DNA of 64,000 nt from Raphanus sativus. Lineage: Eukaryota > Streptophyta > Magnoliopsida > Brassicales > Brassicaceae. Shown here piece by piece: positions 11,561 to 22,291 of this stretch (within the stretch, counting starts at the first letter, position 1; every line of letters begins with the position of its first letter). The notes beneath the pieces are model-generated. The model had not been told where the DNA came from. It saw only the letters and a program-made list of their open reading frames with translations, and searched no databases. The stretch covers positions 310,001 through 374,000 of the forward strand of contig NC_079516.1 of NCBI RefSeq assembly GCF_000801105.2. Direction: 5' to 3'. Position numbers and translations under genes: made by a program.

Positions 11561-12977
11561 GAAATCTTCCCGAAGAAACAAAATTTTAGCTTGAGGAGGA
11601 GGACGAAGTTGTGTAAGAGAAAAATCTATCGGCTTTTTTTTCACAGAAAGAAGAGAGAAGTTGCGGTAAGTACGGGGTCCAAGGACGGCGACGACGGAGG
11701 GGAGGTTGAAATCGCTTTAGCCTCTTCACTTTCTCTCTCTCTCTCTCAAGACTCTAATCTCATTGGACATCCATCGTAGTATATTACTAGTAGTCTACCA
11801 TTATTTATTTATTTTTCAGTTTTTTTTTCTTCTTCCTATTAGAACCTTTTTTATTTATTATTTAATACTCCGATTACACTTTTTTTTGTTTTAACAAATA
11901 TTATTTGTTGTCAAATGAGTGTTTTGACGATTTCTTTTCATCTCTTTTAGTAGAGTGTCGGCAATCTTGATTTGAAAATGATAACGCGCATACTCCAGAA
12001 AAAAAAAAGATTATAACGGAAAAACATTCTTTATTTATGTATTTATTCTGTCAGCTAAATTGAATTCAAATAAAGGTTGTTAACGAAATAAAGAGTTGTA
12101 TTCTATTTATTGACAACGTGAAAAGTCCCGTGAGTTATATTCTATTGACATTTAAGTTTTCTATGCTCAGGTATTTATTATTTTCAAATGATATCATAAC
12201 ATTTGAATGGTTTTAATTAAAATCGCTGCGTTTTCACCTATTTTTTTTTAAAAAATTTTGATTAAGCTTTAGCTAAATTGTGAATGTGATACTATTAAGG
12301 TAGAAATGGTAAACTACCTAAACCTATTTTCTTACTAAATCTTTTTTTATAGAATAGTTATCTTTCCAATGTCAAATTTAAATTATGGTTAACCATTCAA
12401 GTTGCTTTAAAATTTAAATAACATATTTTTTCCGGTAGGCCTTGATGTTTAGATTGGTATGTGATTATCTTAGGTTTTCTTGCTTATAAATATATAATTT
12501 TTCTTTTCAATTAAATTCCCTAAATTATTTATAATATATTTATAAAAATATTATTTATCATATATTCTCCTAATTTATATATATTATCTTTATAGAAACT
12601 TTATTTATAATATCTTGTGTATATTTCTTCATTGGTAGTCAACTGTTATTAAGGGATTATCACTTCATTAGGCGTAGTCTTGTACCTAATCCCGCCTTCT
12701 ATATGCATTTTTTAATGATCAACCGTAATTGTCGGCAGGTCTTTCAAATTCGTTTTGCATAAATTGTTGTTTTAACTTTTAGTGGTCAATGGTCATATAA
12801 TTGTCCCTTTATTTGGGACCATGAGTCGCAAAGATCTTTTAAAAGATCATATACAAATCAGTCTGTGTGAAGATTTGCATAGGTTAAATATATGTTCTGC
12901 CCTATCTAAACTCATCAAGTCATCATTATATGTAAATAAAGTGATTTTGGTGTATAACTATTTGATAGGTTGTTATA
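11561..12977. other. AT-rich intergenic region, NEK7 upstream
   Basis: It includes the NEK7 5' UTR/promoter with a CT-rich tract (about 11723-11750 on +). The rest is strongly A/T-rich with no gene or transposon recognised. An open frame at 12782-12982 has no family resemblance. Confidence 0.5.
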
Positions 12978-13290
12978 TATAGAGGTCGACCACTTATCCA
13001 CCTCTTGAACATGATTCATTCAACTGGTTTACACAATGGTGCGTGCCCGCCTCTCTATATATAAAACCAAAATGCTAGTATTAACTTGTTCAAATGACGT
13101 CCAATTCAATAGGAAGTCATTATAAATAGTGTTTCACCTAGTTGATCTTGTAGTGTTTGTAAACATCCAAGCCTCCTGCCACCAATGATAGAATAGTTGA
13201 GTGATCTTATCCAGTCTTTAGTTGCAAGAAAAGGTACGTACATGTCGTGATCACCACTGTTTCACCAGAGAGATCATGCCAAGAAAAAAA
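12978..13290 (-). pseudogene. SCPL 3'-end relic (copy 0)
   Basis: Two short blocks align with the 3' exons of the neighbouring SCPL copies. One is a degenerate last exon near 12980-13060 (the GGHT histidine motif region and a FKRWISGRPL-like end). The other is a piece of the exon with the catalytic aspartate (SGDHDM-type) near 13180-13262. The terminal stop and the reading frame are decayed and no 5' exons are found. It marks the outer edge of the SCPL array. Confidence 0.7.
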
Positions 13291-13779
13291 AGTTTATTAA
13301 GACTTTCTTATTCAAAAAACAAAAGAATCCCTTCACTAAGCAAGGTTTGCTCTCTGAATCCCTAGTAATATTTGAATACAAGTCGGTGTTACAAAAAAAA
13401 AACCGGAAAGTTCGTCTTTTTCAAAAAAGTTCGTCTTTTTCCTTTACATTATGAATAAAGTTGGTGTTAAAAATTCCAAAGCACCAAGATTAAGAACAAA
13501 TATTTCTTAATGGTAGTAATTTTAGAATAGACTAAACCTTTTCAGTTTTATTTAGGAAAATACATTAAAAAAACAAATACAGACATTGAACTGTAATTCA
13601 AACGAGGAAGATAAATATGGGAGAGAGATGGTTTGTGAACATAAACAAGACCAATAATCTCTCCTATTAAACAATAACTTGATTAAAACAAAATTAGGAA
13701 ATAACTGACGATAAAATATCTCCAATTTGGTTTGAAGATTCTTGGGGTTTGGTTGGTTGGCTATCTTACGCTCGCATCA

Positions 13780-14079
13780 TTAACACGGGTTAGGATCATT
13801 CAAAACAGCTTTTCCACATAAATTGAAAAGTTTGGCAAGACGAAAAAAATTAGCTGTATCTTTTGATAATATACAGTAACATGATCTTGATGGAGGTCTT
13901 TGTATTCCTGTATGTTGTTCACAACATCTGGCTTTGTGGTGGTTATTTTTTGGAATTTCGCGCATGCAGAAATCAAGACTTGTTTTGCAAACATCTGCGA
14001 GCTTGTTACTCTTGATCGTAGCCGGGAACGATGTCAAGAGTATGACGAAGGCGATGCACATTAACGGAATGGTCTTCAT
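13780..14079 (-). CDS. small secreted eight-cysteine (LTP-like) protein
   Basis: A single-exon frame of 99 residues. Residues 1-24 (MKTIPLMCIAFVILL...) form a signal peptide. The mature part has eight cysteines in the order C-C-CC-CxC-C-C, the eight-cysteine motif of plant lipid-transfer/2S-albumin proteins. The spacing is short (six residues between Cys1 and Cys2; 13 between CC and CxC), closer to type 2-like LTPs than to type 1. No GPI-type hydrophobic tail is visible; it ends in NPC. The exact ligand is unknown. It lies between two SCPL relics and is on the same strand. The frame is intact, so it is likely a real gene, although expression cannot be judged. Confidence 0.75.
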   Translation of the reverse strand: MKTIPLMCIAFVILLTSFPATIKSNKLADVCKTSLDFCMREIPKNNHHKARCCEQHTGIQRPPSRSCYCILSKDTANFFRLAKLFNLCGKAVLNDPNPC

Positions 14080-14614
14080 TTTTTGATTGATTAGTAGGTA
14101 TTAATAATTACTCTTTTTTGTAACAATATTGATAATTACTTAGCCTTGAATAAATATTTATTGAGAAATTTGAAACAATTTAGTTGTGAATATTTTTTTA
14201 ATGTTTTGAGGTCTTAAATAGCTGGAATGAAAATGAAGTGGAAATATCGAAGGTGGGAATTGAATCCTAAAGATAAGGGAGGATACATATATTGATTTCT
14301 ATTTTTATTTACGAAGCATTAATCTTCAAAATAAAAGTATGACTTATTCAAATGACCGATTCATTAGGAAGTGGTTATAAATAGAGTTATTGATGAATAG
14401 GTGTATTTATAGTTCCTCATGCAAATATGCATTCTTTTAGATTGGTGAAGCAACCTGAATATCGACAGTTCGACAGTCATGTATAAAAGAAAACACTAGT
14501 GATAGATAAAACACCAAGTGTTGCTATATCAAAGCCAAAGATAAACCATGTAGACATCACCATATCAAGATTTTGCAAAAGGTTTTCAACCACAAATCAT
14601 TGATAGATATAATG
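14080..14614. other. upstream of the LTP-like gene / 3' flank of SCPL copy A
   Basis: A/T-rich with no coding feature. It contains the LTP-like promoter on the minus strand. Confidence 0.5.
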
Positions 14615-16975
14615 TTACAAAGGCTGGCCATCAATCCATCTCTCGAACATGACAGAGCACTCCTTAGGTTTATACACCATCGTGTGCCCGCCTCCCTATA
14701 AACCAAACCAAACCCACAAAGACTGAGAAACTCTCAAGTATAAAAGCTCTATTTTCAGTAACGTAATAAGAACATATTAGACTTGCTTTCACAGTGGCAA
14801 ATGTCATATTGTTAGCATAAGTCCTTGTGTATCTGCAACCAAAAAAGATTATTCGATCCTAAAGGTGTGTGTGTCCTTTTGTTAGAGAAATAATCAAAAA
14901 AATATATTAGAAAAAACTGTTGGAATCGTACCCAGCGACTTGATTGTGAATCATCCACGGCCTCCAGTCATCATCAATAATGGAATAGTTGAGTGATCTT
15001 ATCCAGTCTTGAGTTGCAAGAAAAGGTACGTACATGTCGTGATCACCACTGTTTCACCACAAAGATCATGTCAAATAAAAAAAAGAAGAGTTTATTAAGA
15101 TTGTAATTCTTAACAGAAGAATAAAGAAGAGTTGTTGTGGACCACCTGAAGATGAGAGATCTGTATCCTTGGATGCTGCTGCTCTTATGGTACGGTACGC
15201 TGCTTCTAATGTCAAAATTGTACGGTATTTCACGATAACATCGTAACCATTCACCTATTCTCCCCTGCAAACTCACGGTTTCGGTCGTTACCATCAATCA
15301 AAAGCCTTTACAAAACCAACTAATATTAAACTTTGTCATCATAAATACATTACCTTCTCCACATGAAGAGCTCTGCGCACACTCTCATCATTGGCCCAAC
15401 AGTTAGAATGCACAGACATGCGATGCTCAGAGGGATTGCTTACACAGGGATCGGATGCGTTTGCATACTTTAGTCCTAGAATATACGTTATATCTAATCC
15501 AGAAACACACTGTAGATAAAAGCACAAAGTCTGAAGTTAGTGATATTTGTTTGTATATATAGTGTCTAAAATTTTTCAGTGTGTTTATAATCTTATATTC
15601 TCGAACTCTTGAACGGATTTCAAGCAATCTTTGTTAAGAGGATCCACTTTAATATAGTTTCCTCTACAGCTTCTCCTCAGAAGCTGCAAATTAAGAAGAA
15701 TCATGACTTAGTTGCTTCATTATGGTGGTGACAAGATAAACATACACACAGTACTTGTACCTCGTAGTTTTCATCAGAGATCAGAGCCATCCCATGAGCA
15801 AATGTAATGCGCCAGTTATCGTCATTATCAATATCTGTTACAGGATTTCCCAGGATGTAACCCTGTTGTTTTGGTTAAATTCTAGATGCTCTCGACAAGG
15901 TAAATGTGCAATAAGAAACAAGAGCAAGATCAATGAACCTGAAGATTTACTAGAGATTTACAACATAAACCATTTTCTGCAATAAAAGTAAGAGAAATAA
16001 CTTATCAAGAGGGGTTTGCCTAGGGACTGAAGTGTGGTATAAGAAACTTACCATTTGAGATTTCTTGAACGATGGCCGAAACCACTACACCGGAATAAGA
16101 GTTTCCAGTGACATAGAAAGGATTGAAATAATACTCAGGATGCTTAGCTAGCCTCTGCACAACAACCACCAATGACGACAACAAAATTTCCAAAGGTCTT
16201 AGCACAAAGACATAAAAAAAAATACTTGAAATGAGTTTCTCTTTACATTATGAACAAACTCGTTGACCAGCTTAGATCTTGTGTCACTAGGAATCTCAGC
16301 AAGTGAATTTCTTGAGTAAGAGAAGCCAGTCCCAGCAGGCTGATCCAAATAGATTGTATTTTCCACCTAAATCAAAAGAAGCAATCATTCAATAACTTAA
16401 AGATGACTACAAAAGGTTTCTGTGTCATATTGAATAAGCACTTTGTGTTAACCTTAGTCCATGAATACGTAGTAGAGACCAATGATGGGATATCTCCATT
16501 TTCAGACTCAATGTTGAAAAACAGAGGCCCTGCGTGCATTTATCTCAAATGGAAAACAAAATCATCAAAATTTCTCTAGAGAAAAGAAAAAAGAGTTTTA
16601 GATGTTATCATTCTCAAAAAGAAGGCCAGAGAGAGAAGAGCAGCCAGGTCCTCCACTTAATCAGATAAGAAGAGGGTCTTCTTCTGAGATTTCTCTCAGA
16701 CTTGATGAAGTAGTAGAACAACTGTTCTTCCTCTGCCTCACCAACACCAATGTACCTAAACGACTTAACTCCAGAAATTCAGATCACAGAGTCAAATCAT
16801 TTACAAGATTATTAACTTGGAGATGAGATGAGATGAGATGAGAAGAGGAACAGAACCCGGTTTCAAGTTCGAAAGGAAGAGGGCCTTGGAAACCAGGAAG
16901 ACATCTTATGGTAGATCTTGAATAAGCATGCTGAATCAACACAAGAACAAGTAGCAGCAGCAACTTGATCTCCAT
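14615..16975 (-). pseudogene. serine carboxypeptidase-like acyltransferase, copy A (broken)
   Basis: Nearly all SCPL exons can be traced, from exon 1 (16975-16857; signal peptide MEIKLLLLL and [14 protein letters not shown]) to the last exon (14695-14615; GGGHTMVYKP...RWIDGQPL then TAA). The serine motif GNSYSG, the aspartate exon and the GGHT histidine are present. SCPL clade IA proteins are vacuolar acyltransferases that use glucose esters. Breaks: one extra base in exon 2 (AATCTCAGAAG, near 16686), a TGG-to-TGA change in the ancestral frame about 20 bases on, and loss of the exon 2 donor (GAGAATG followed by AT, not GT). The penultimate exon ends in a GC donor (AAA|GCAAGT). A functional product is unlikely. 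Confidence 0.85.
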
Positions 16976-17513
16976 TGTTTTTTCTTCTTTTGAGTTTCTG
17001 AGTTAAGGTCACATTTTGGACGAGAGGCACCACTATGCATGCGGTCCGGTCGGCACGAATAAATTATTCATGTTTAATGATGTTTAATTTATTATGATTT
17101 AATTATTATGCCAGATATCCCATTCCCAATTCAATCTCAGAGTGTGGAGTCACTGCTAAATTTCAACAGGCTAAAGTCCAATAACCATGTGCTTTAGGTT
17201 CTAAAATATATTAAAAAGATAAGACACAAATCTTCAGAAACTATTTTTGGTGGAATGGAATGGATTAGTCCAACGTAACACTCTTCAAGTCATCAAGTTT
17301 GACACTTGTAACTTGCAGATTTTGTCATTTCTCTGAAAACGATGTTTCTTTTTATACAATACTGGATATAAGGCAATCTTTTAACAAAATAATACTCTAA
17401 GAAAACCCACAAGTACTCTATAGTAACATTTATACATGGTAGATTCATCAAACCATACACCTTTCTGCATTAATATTAGTTAGATCAGTCCAAGTCTCCA
17501 TGAGTTTCTGTGA
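16976..17513. other. spacer between SCPL copies A and B
   Basis: A/T-rich spacer with the copy A promoter side and copy B 3' flank. It shares short stretches with other SCPL spacers in the array. No gene seen. Confidence 0.5.
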
Positions 17514-19383
17514 TTAGAGAGGTTGACCACTTATCCACCTCTCGAACATGATTGAATTTTCCTCTGGTTTATACTCTAACGTGTGCCCACCTCCCTATAT
17601 AAACCAAACCCACAAACAAATCAAGAAAAGCTCTGCATATATGTAAAAGTGCTGTGGATCAAAAAGAGCTACCTTCACAGTAGCAAATGTCATCTTGTTA
17701 GCATAAGTCTGGGTGTATCTGCAAATAAAAATGTTGATCAGCCTATACAAACGAATAACAAAAACCCTGAAAAGGCAAAAAAAAAGTATATACCCGGCGA
17801 CTTTATTAAGTATTATCCATGGCCTCAATTTCTCAGTAATGGAATAGTTGAGAGACCTTATCCATGCTTGCGTTGCAACATAAGGGATTGTCATATCGTG
17901 ATCACCGCTGTTCACAACCATGACAAAAGAAAAGTTTACAAACAATATTTGGTTAAGCAGAAGCTTATGAAGAAGTTATTCTCACGGTTTCGGTCGTTAC
18001 CATCAATCAAAAGCCTTTACAAAACCAACTAATATTAAACTTTGTCATCATAAATACATTACCTTCTCCACATGAAGAGCTCTGCGCACATTCTCATCAT
18101 TGGCCCAACAGTTAGAATGCACAGACATGCGATGCTCAGAGGGATTGCTTACACAGGGATCGGATGCGTTTGCATACTTTAGTCCTAGAATATATGTTAT
18201 ATATAATCCAGAAACACACTGTAGATAAAACGCACAAAGTCTGAAGTTAGTGATATTTGTATATATACTGTCTAAATTTTTTTCAGTTTGTAATCTACAC
18301 TCTCGAACTCTTGAACGGCTTTCAAACAATCTGTGTTAAGAGATCAAAGCCATCCCATGAGCAAATGGAATGCGCCAGTTATCATTATTATTAAAATCTG
18401 TTACAGGATTTCCCAGGACGTAACCCTGTTGTTTTGGTTAATTCTAGATGCTCTCCACAAGGTAAATGTGTAATAAAAAAACAAGAGCCAAGATCAATTA
18501 TGAACCTGAAGATTTACTAGAGGTTTACAACATAAACCATTTTCTGCAATAAAAAGTAAGAGAAATAACTTATCAACATAAACCCTTTACATAGGGATTG
18601 AGTGGTATCTGAAACTAACCATTTGAGATTTCTTGAACAATGGCGGGAACCACTATACCGGAATAAGAGTTTCCGGTGACATAGAAAGGATTTGAATAAT
18701 ATTCAGGATGCTTAGTAAGCCACTGCACAACAACCACCAATGAGGACAACAAAATCTCTAAAAGGTCTATGCACAAAGACATAAAAACAAATTGAGTTTT
18801 CTCTTTACATTATGAACAAACTCATTCACCAGCTTAGCTGATCTTGTGTCACTTGGAATCTCGGCAATTGAATTTCTTGAGTAAGGGAAGCCGGTCCCAA
18901 CAGGCTGATCCAAATAGATTATATTGGCCACCTGAATAAAAAGAAGCAATCATCCAAAAACTTGGAGATGACCACAAAAGGTTTCTATGTTTCTATAGTC
19001 CATGAATATGTAGTAGAGAAGAGACCAATGACGGGATATCTCCATTGTCAGACTCAATGTTGAAAGACAGAGGCCCTGCATTTTTCTCAAATTGAAAACA
19101 AAACCATTAAAAAAATATTTCTTTCAGATTTGATGAAGTAGTAGAACAACTGTTCTTCCTCTGCCTCACCAACACCTATGTACCTAAACCACTTAACTCC
19201 ATAAAATCAGAACACAGAGTCATTCATTTTTAAGACTGTTTAGTTTTGAAAATGAGAAGAGCAACAGAACCCGGTTTCAAGCTCGAAAGGAAGAGGCCCT
19301 TGGAAACCAGGAAGATATCTGACGGTAGATCTTGAATAAGCATGCTGAACAACAAGAAGAAGCAGCAGCAACTTGATCTCCAT
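17514..19383 (-). pseudogene. serine carboxypeptidase-like acyltransferase, copy B (broken)
   Basis: It starts MEIKLLLLLL at 19383, like copy A, and ends GGHTLEYKPEENS...WISGQPL at 17514. Several lesions are present. Exon 2 stops after YYFIKSE and its 3' half (the GGPGCSS oxyanion region) is missing. Exon 3 has a 5-nt insertion (gagaa repeated near 19018) and has lost the ACTAAG|GT donor. The exon equivalent to 15136-15265 of copy A is deleted at a junction near 17982. About 250 bp around 17982-18245 is almost identical to copy A (15269-15545), intron included, while other parts differ more. Confidence 0.85.
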
Positions 19384-19700
19384 TTGTTTTTGTTTTGTTT
19401 TGAGTTTCTGAGTTGATGCCACATTTAGGACGAGAGGCTACGCATGCTGTCCTGTCCGGTTGCCACGAATGAAATTATTTATTTTTTTAATGTTTAATTT
19501 TGTTATGAATATAATTATTGTGCCAGACATCGGAGTCCCATTCAATCTCAAAGGGTGGAGCCAGGGCCGGCCATGGCTAAAAATTCAACAAGCTAAAGCC
19601 CAATAGATCATGTGCTTTAGGTTCTAAAAACATACTGTATGACGTATATCTTCAGAAACTATTTGTGGTGTAGATGGTTTAGTCTCCACCTATATATATA

Positions 19701-20170
19701 GAGAAATTGCCAAAAATACCATTTTCATAGTACCACTTTTCATGTTTACACTAACCACTTTTACCACTACTTTTAATGAAGGGTTTAGATTTGAAGGTTT
19801 AGGATTTAGGGTTAAGATTTGATGTTTTAGGGTTTAAGGTATATAGTTTAGGGTTTAGAGTTGAGGATTTAGGGTTTAGAGTTGAGGATTTAGGGTTTAT
19901 AGTTTAGACTTTAGGGTTTAGGGTTTAGGATATTGAATTTAGGGTATATAGTTTAGGGTTTAGGGTATAGAGTTGAAGATTTTGGGTTTAGGATTTAGAA
20001 TTGGAGGTTTATGATTTAGAATTTGGGATTAGAATTTTTAAAAGCATATAAAAACAATGATATAAGAGTTTTTACCATTTTAATAAATAAGGTATTTTTG
20101 AAAATGTGTCTTTGGTGGTGGTAAAGATGAATAATGGTACCTTGAAAGTGGTATTTTTGAAAATTCCCCA
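19701..20170. mobile_element. MITE-like element carrying degenerate telomere repeats
   Basis: The ends are imperfect inverted repeats of about 35 bp: left starts gagaaattgccaaaaatacc, and right, read in reverse, starts ggggaattttcaaaaatacc. About 27 of 35 positions agree by eye. Both sides are flanked by TATATATA, fitting a TA-rich target duplication. The core (about 19787-20030) is a run of imperfect TTTAGGG-type units (ggtttagggtttag). There is no coding capacity, so it would be non-autonomous. Confidence 0.65.
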
Positions 20171-20347
20171 TATATATAACTCTTCAAGTTGTCAAAGTTT
20201 GACATTTATAGCTTATCAATTTTTTGTCCTTTTTCTTGAAAACGAAAACTCTTCAAGTAACATGTAAACATTTATTTATGGTAAATCCTATAAACCAAAA
20301 CATTAGTTTAGATCAGTTCAAGTCTTTAAGATCAATGTTTCAGTGTG

Positions 20348-21834
20348 TTATAGAGGTTGACTGCTTATCCACCTCTTGAACATGATTGAATTTTCCATTG
20401 GTTTATACTCTAACGTGTGCCCACCTCCCTATAAAACCAAACCAATCAAGAAAAAGCTCTGCATGTTATGTTAACGTACGTGTGCCTTTTCGATACTGTT
20501 ATTAAGATGGTATGGTATGGTATGGTATGGTATGGTATGGTATGCCGTATGCTGCTTATAATGTCATGAAGACACCGAATATCAAAGTCACATCGTTTCC
20601 ATTTCCCAGTAGTCCCCTCTATAGACTTTAATCACCAGTTATTAACTTATTACGTCTATGATAATATATGCTTGTCACATACCTTCACGTGCTCTGCGTA
20701 CGCTCTCGTTATTAGCCAAGTATTCTGATAACGAATACCGATACGTCTGCAACACGCAACATTGTTTTCTAGTGGTTTGTTGAGTGACTAGCTATTGATC
20801 AAAAGATTCAAAGAAGCTCACATAGCAATCAGGAGATTTTGGATCACAGTTTGATGCTAGTATAAGTTCTTCATATATTCTACTAAGTTACTAACACACT
20901 GAAAATAAACCACATGCATATACTATGTTAGTGACTTAACCATTGAAGCTGCAACTAGTTTCCAGAATGTGTAACCTACCTGCTTGAACGCCTGAACCAG
21001 TTTCAAGCACTCTGTGTAGCACATTAAAATAGTTTCCTCCACATCTTCTCTTCATGGACTACAAAGTAAAAGTTTTGAAATAGTCGTTTACTACTTCATT
21101 ATGGAGACAAGAGATCCTAGGTTTTGTAGCTATATATACATCATAGAGCTCATCAGAGATGAGTGCTTTTCCATGAGCAAATGGAATGCGAGCGTTCCCA
21201 TCAAGCACACCGTCTGTTAAAGGGTTTCCAAGCACGTAGCCCTGTTGTTGTTGGAATATATAGAAACCTATTATTCTTACAGCTTGATAAGGTATATGGA
21301 AGTAGTTTAAGGGACCAAGCATATACTGATGAACCTTAAGATTTATCTGAGGTTCGCAGCATATGTCATTATCTGTGATGAGATGGTGAAATAACTGATC
21401 AAGAAACAGGAGTCAAAGAAAAGGTGATTGTATAGGGGTTGAAGTGATTAAATAAAAAATGTTACCATTTGAGATTTCTTGAACTATGGCCTGGAATAAC
21501 AATACCAGAATAAGAGTTTCCGGCGACATAGAAAGGATTAGAGAATATTCAGGATGCTTGACTAGCCACTGCACAAATAAAGTAATAGAACATTTGATCT
21601 TCCTCTGCCTCACCTAGACCAATGTACCTAAATGATTAAACTCCAAAACTGAGTACACAGATCCATGCATTCTAAGGCTAATATGAAGAATAAGATGAGG
21701 AGGAACAGAACCCGGTTTCAAGCTCAAAAGGAAGAGGGCCTTCAATACCAGGAAGATATCTTATTATAGAACCTGAATATAACAACAAGCAGTAGTTGCA
21801 GCAGCAGCAACAACTTGAATATCCAGGAACCCAT
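20348..21834 (-). pseudogene. serine carboxypeptidase-like, copy C (deleted)
   Basis: It starts MGSWIFK-type at 21834 and ends with a last exon reading FKRWISSQPL at 20348. The exon set is incomplete: sequence jumps from the exon containing YVAGNSYSG (near 21545) straight into exon 2 (near 21575), removing exons 3-4 and the rest of exon 2. The two exons with the aspartate motif are also missing between about 20475 and 20490. The exon between them still holds [11 protein letters not shown] and a Cys-rich segment ending SPDCY. It is clearly non-functional but useful for reconstructing the array. Confidence 0.85.
20511..20540 (+). repeat. pentanucleotide microsatellite (TATGG)6
   Basis: Six perfect TATGG units lie inside an SCPL copy C exon. 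They expanded from the two or three units seen at the same place in copy D (near 22737). The expansion adds to the damage in this copy. Confidence 0.9.
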
Positions 21835-22291
21835 TTTTCCTCTTGGGAGTTATGACAAAACATCTTTAAACTAAAGAAAACATAGGAGTTGACTAAAATA
21901 AAAGAAAGACTAAAGCTTTTCTGTTGAATAGACTTTGAAAGAGTCGCTCTGTAATGAAAAGTTGTGCACGTGAGAAGAGACAGAGTCGCGTGTAACGTGC
22001 GTTGCAGCTGGTCTAATACACATTAGTACAATACATGCTAGATCTAACACACTTGTAATAGAATAAGAGGCAAATACTTAATCACTTGTTGGTAGCAAAG
22101 CTTAACAAAGAAAGTGGAAATAGTAAAGGAAACCAACGAGTAGTAGTAACATATAACATTTATTTATTTTATTTTTCTGAACCAAGTAACATGTAACAAT
22201 TATTTATGATAAATCATCAAACCAACATGGCAACACACTTCCAGTTTATACATTAACCAGTCCCAGTCTCCAAGACTAATGTTACTGTGTG
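21835..22291. other. spacer between SCPL copies C and D
   Basis: Intergenic sequence. It is nearly the same as the spacer upstream of copy D (24674-25060): both contain gttgtgcacgtgagaagaga, which includes a CACGTG G-box, and gtgtaacgtgcgttgcagct. This shows the C and D units arose by duplication of whole gene plus promoter. Confidence 0.7.

Noticed and set aside
19790..20030. True telomere or chromosome end
   Set aside because: Repeats are highly imperfect, lie between gene copies, and are enclosed by inverted repeats.
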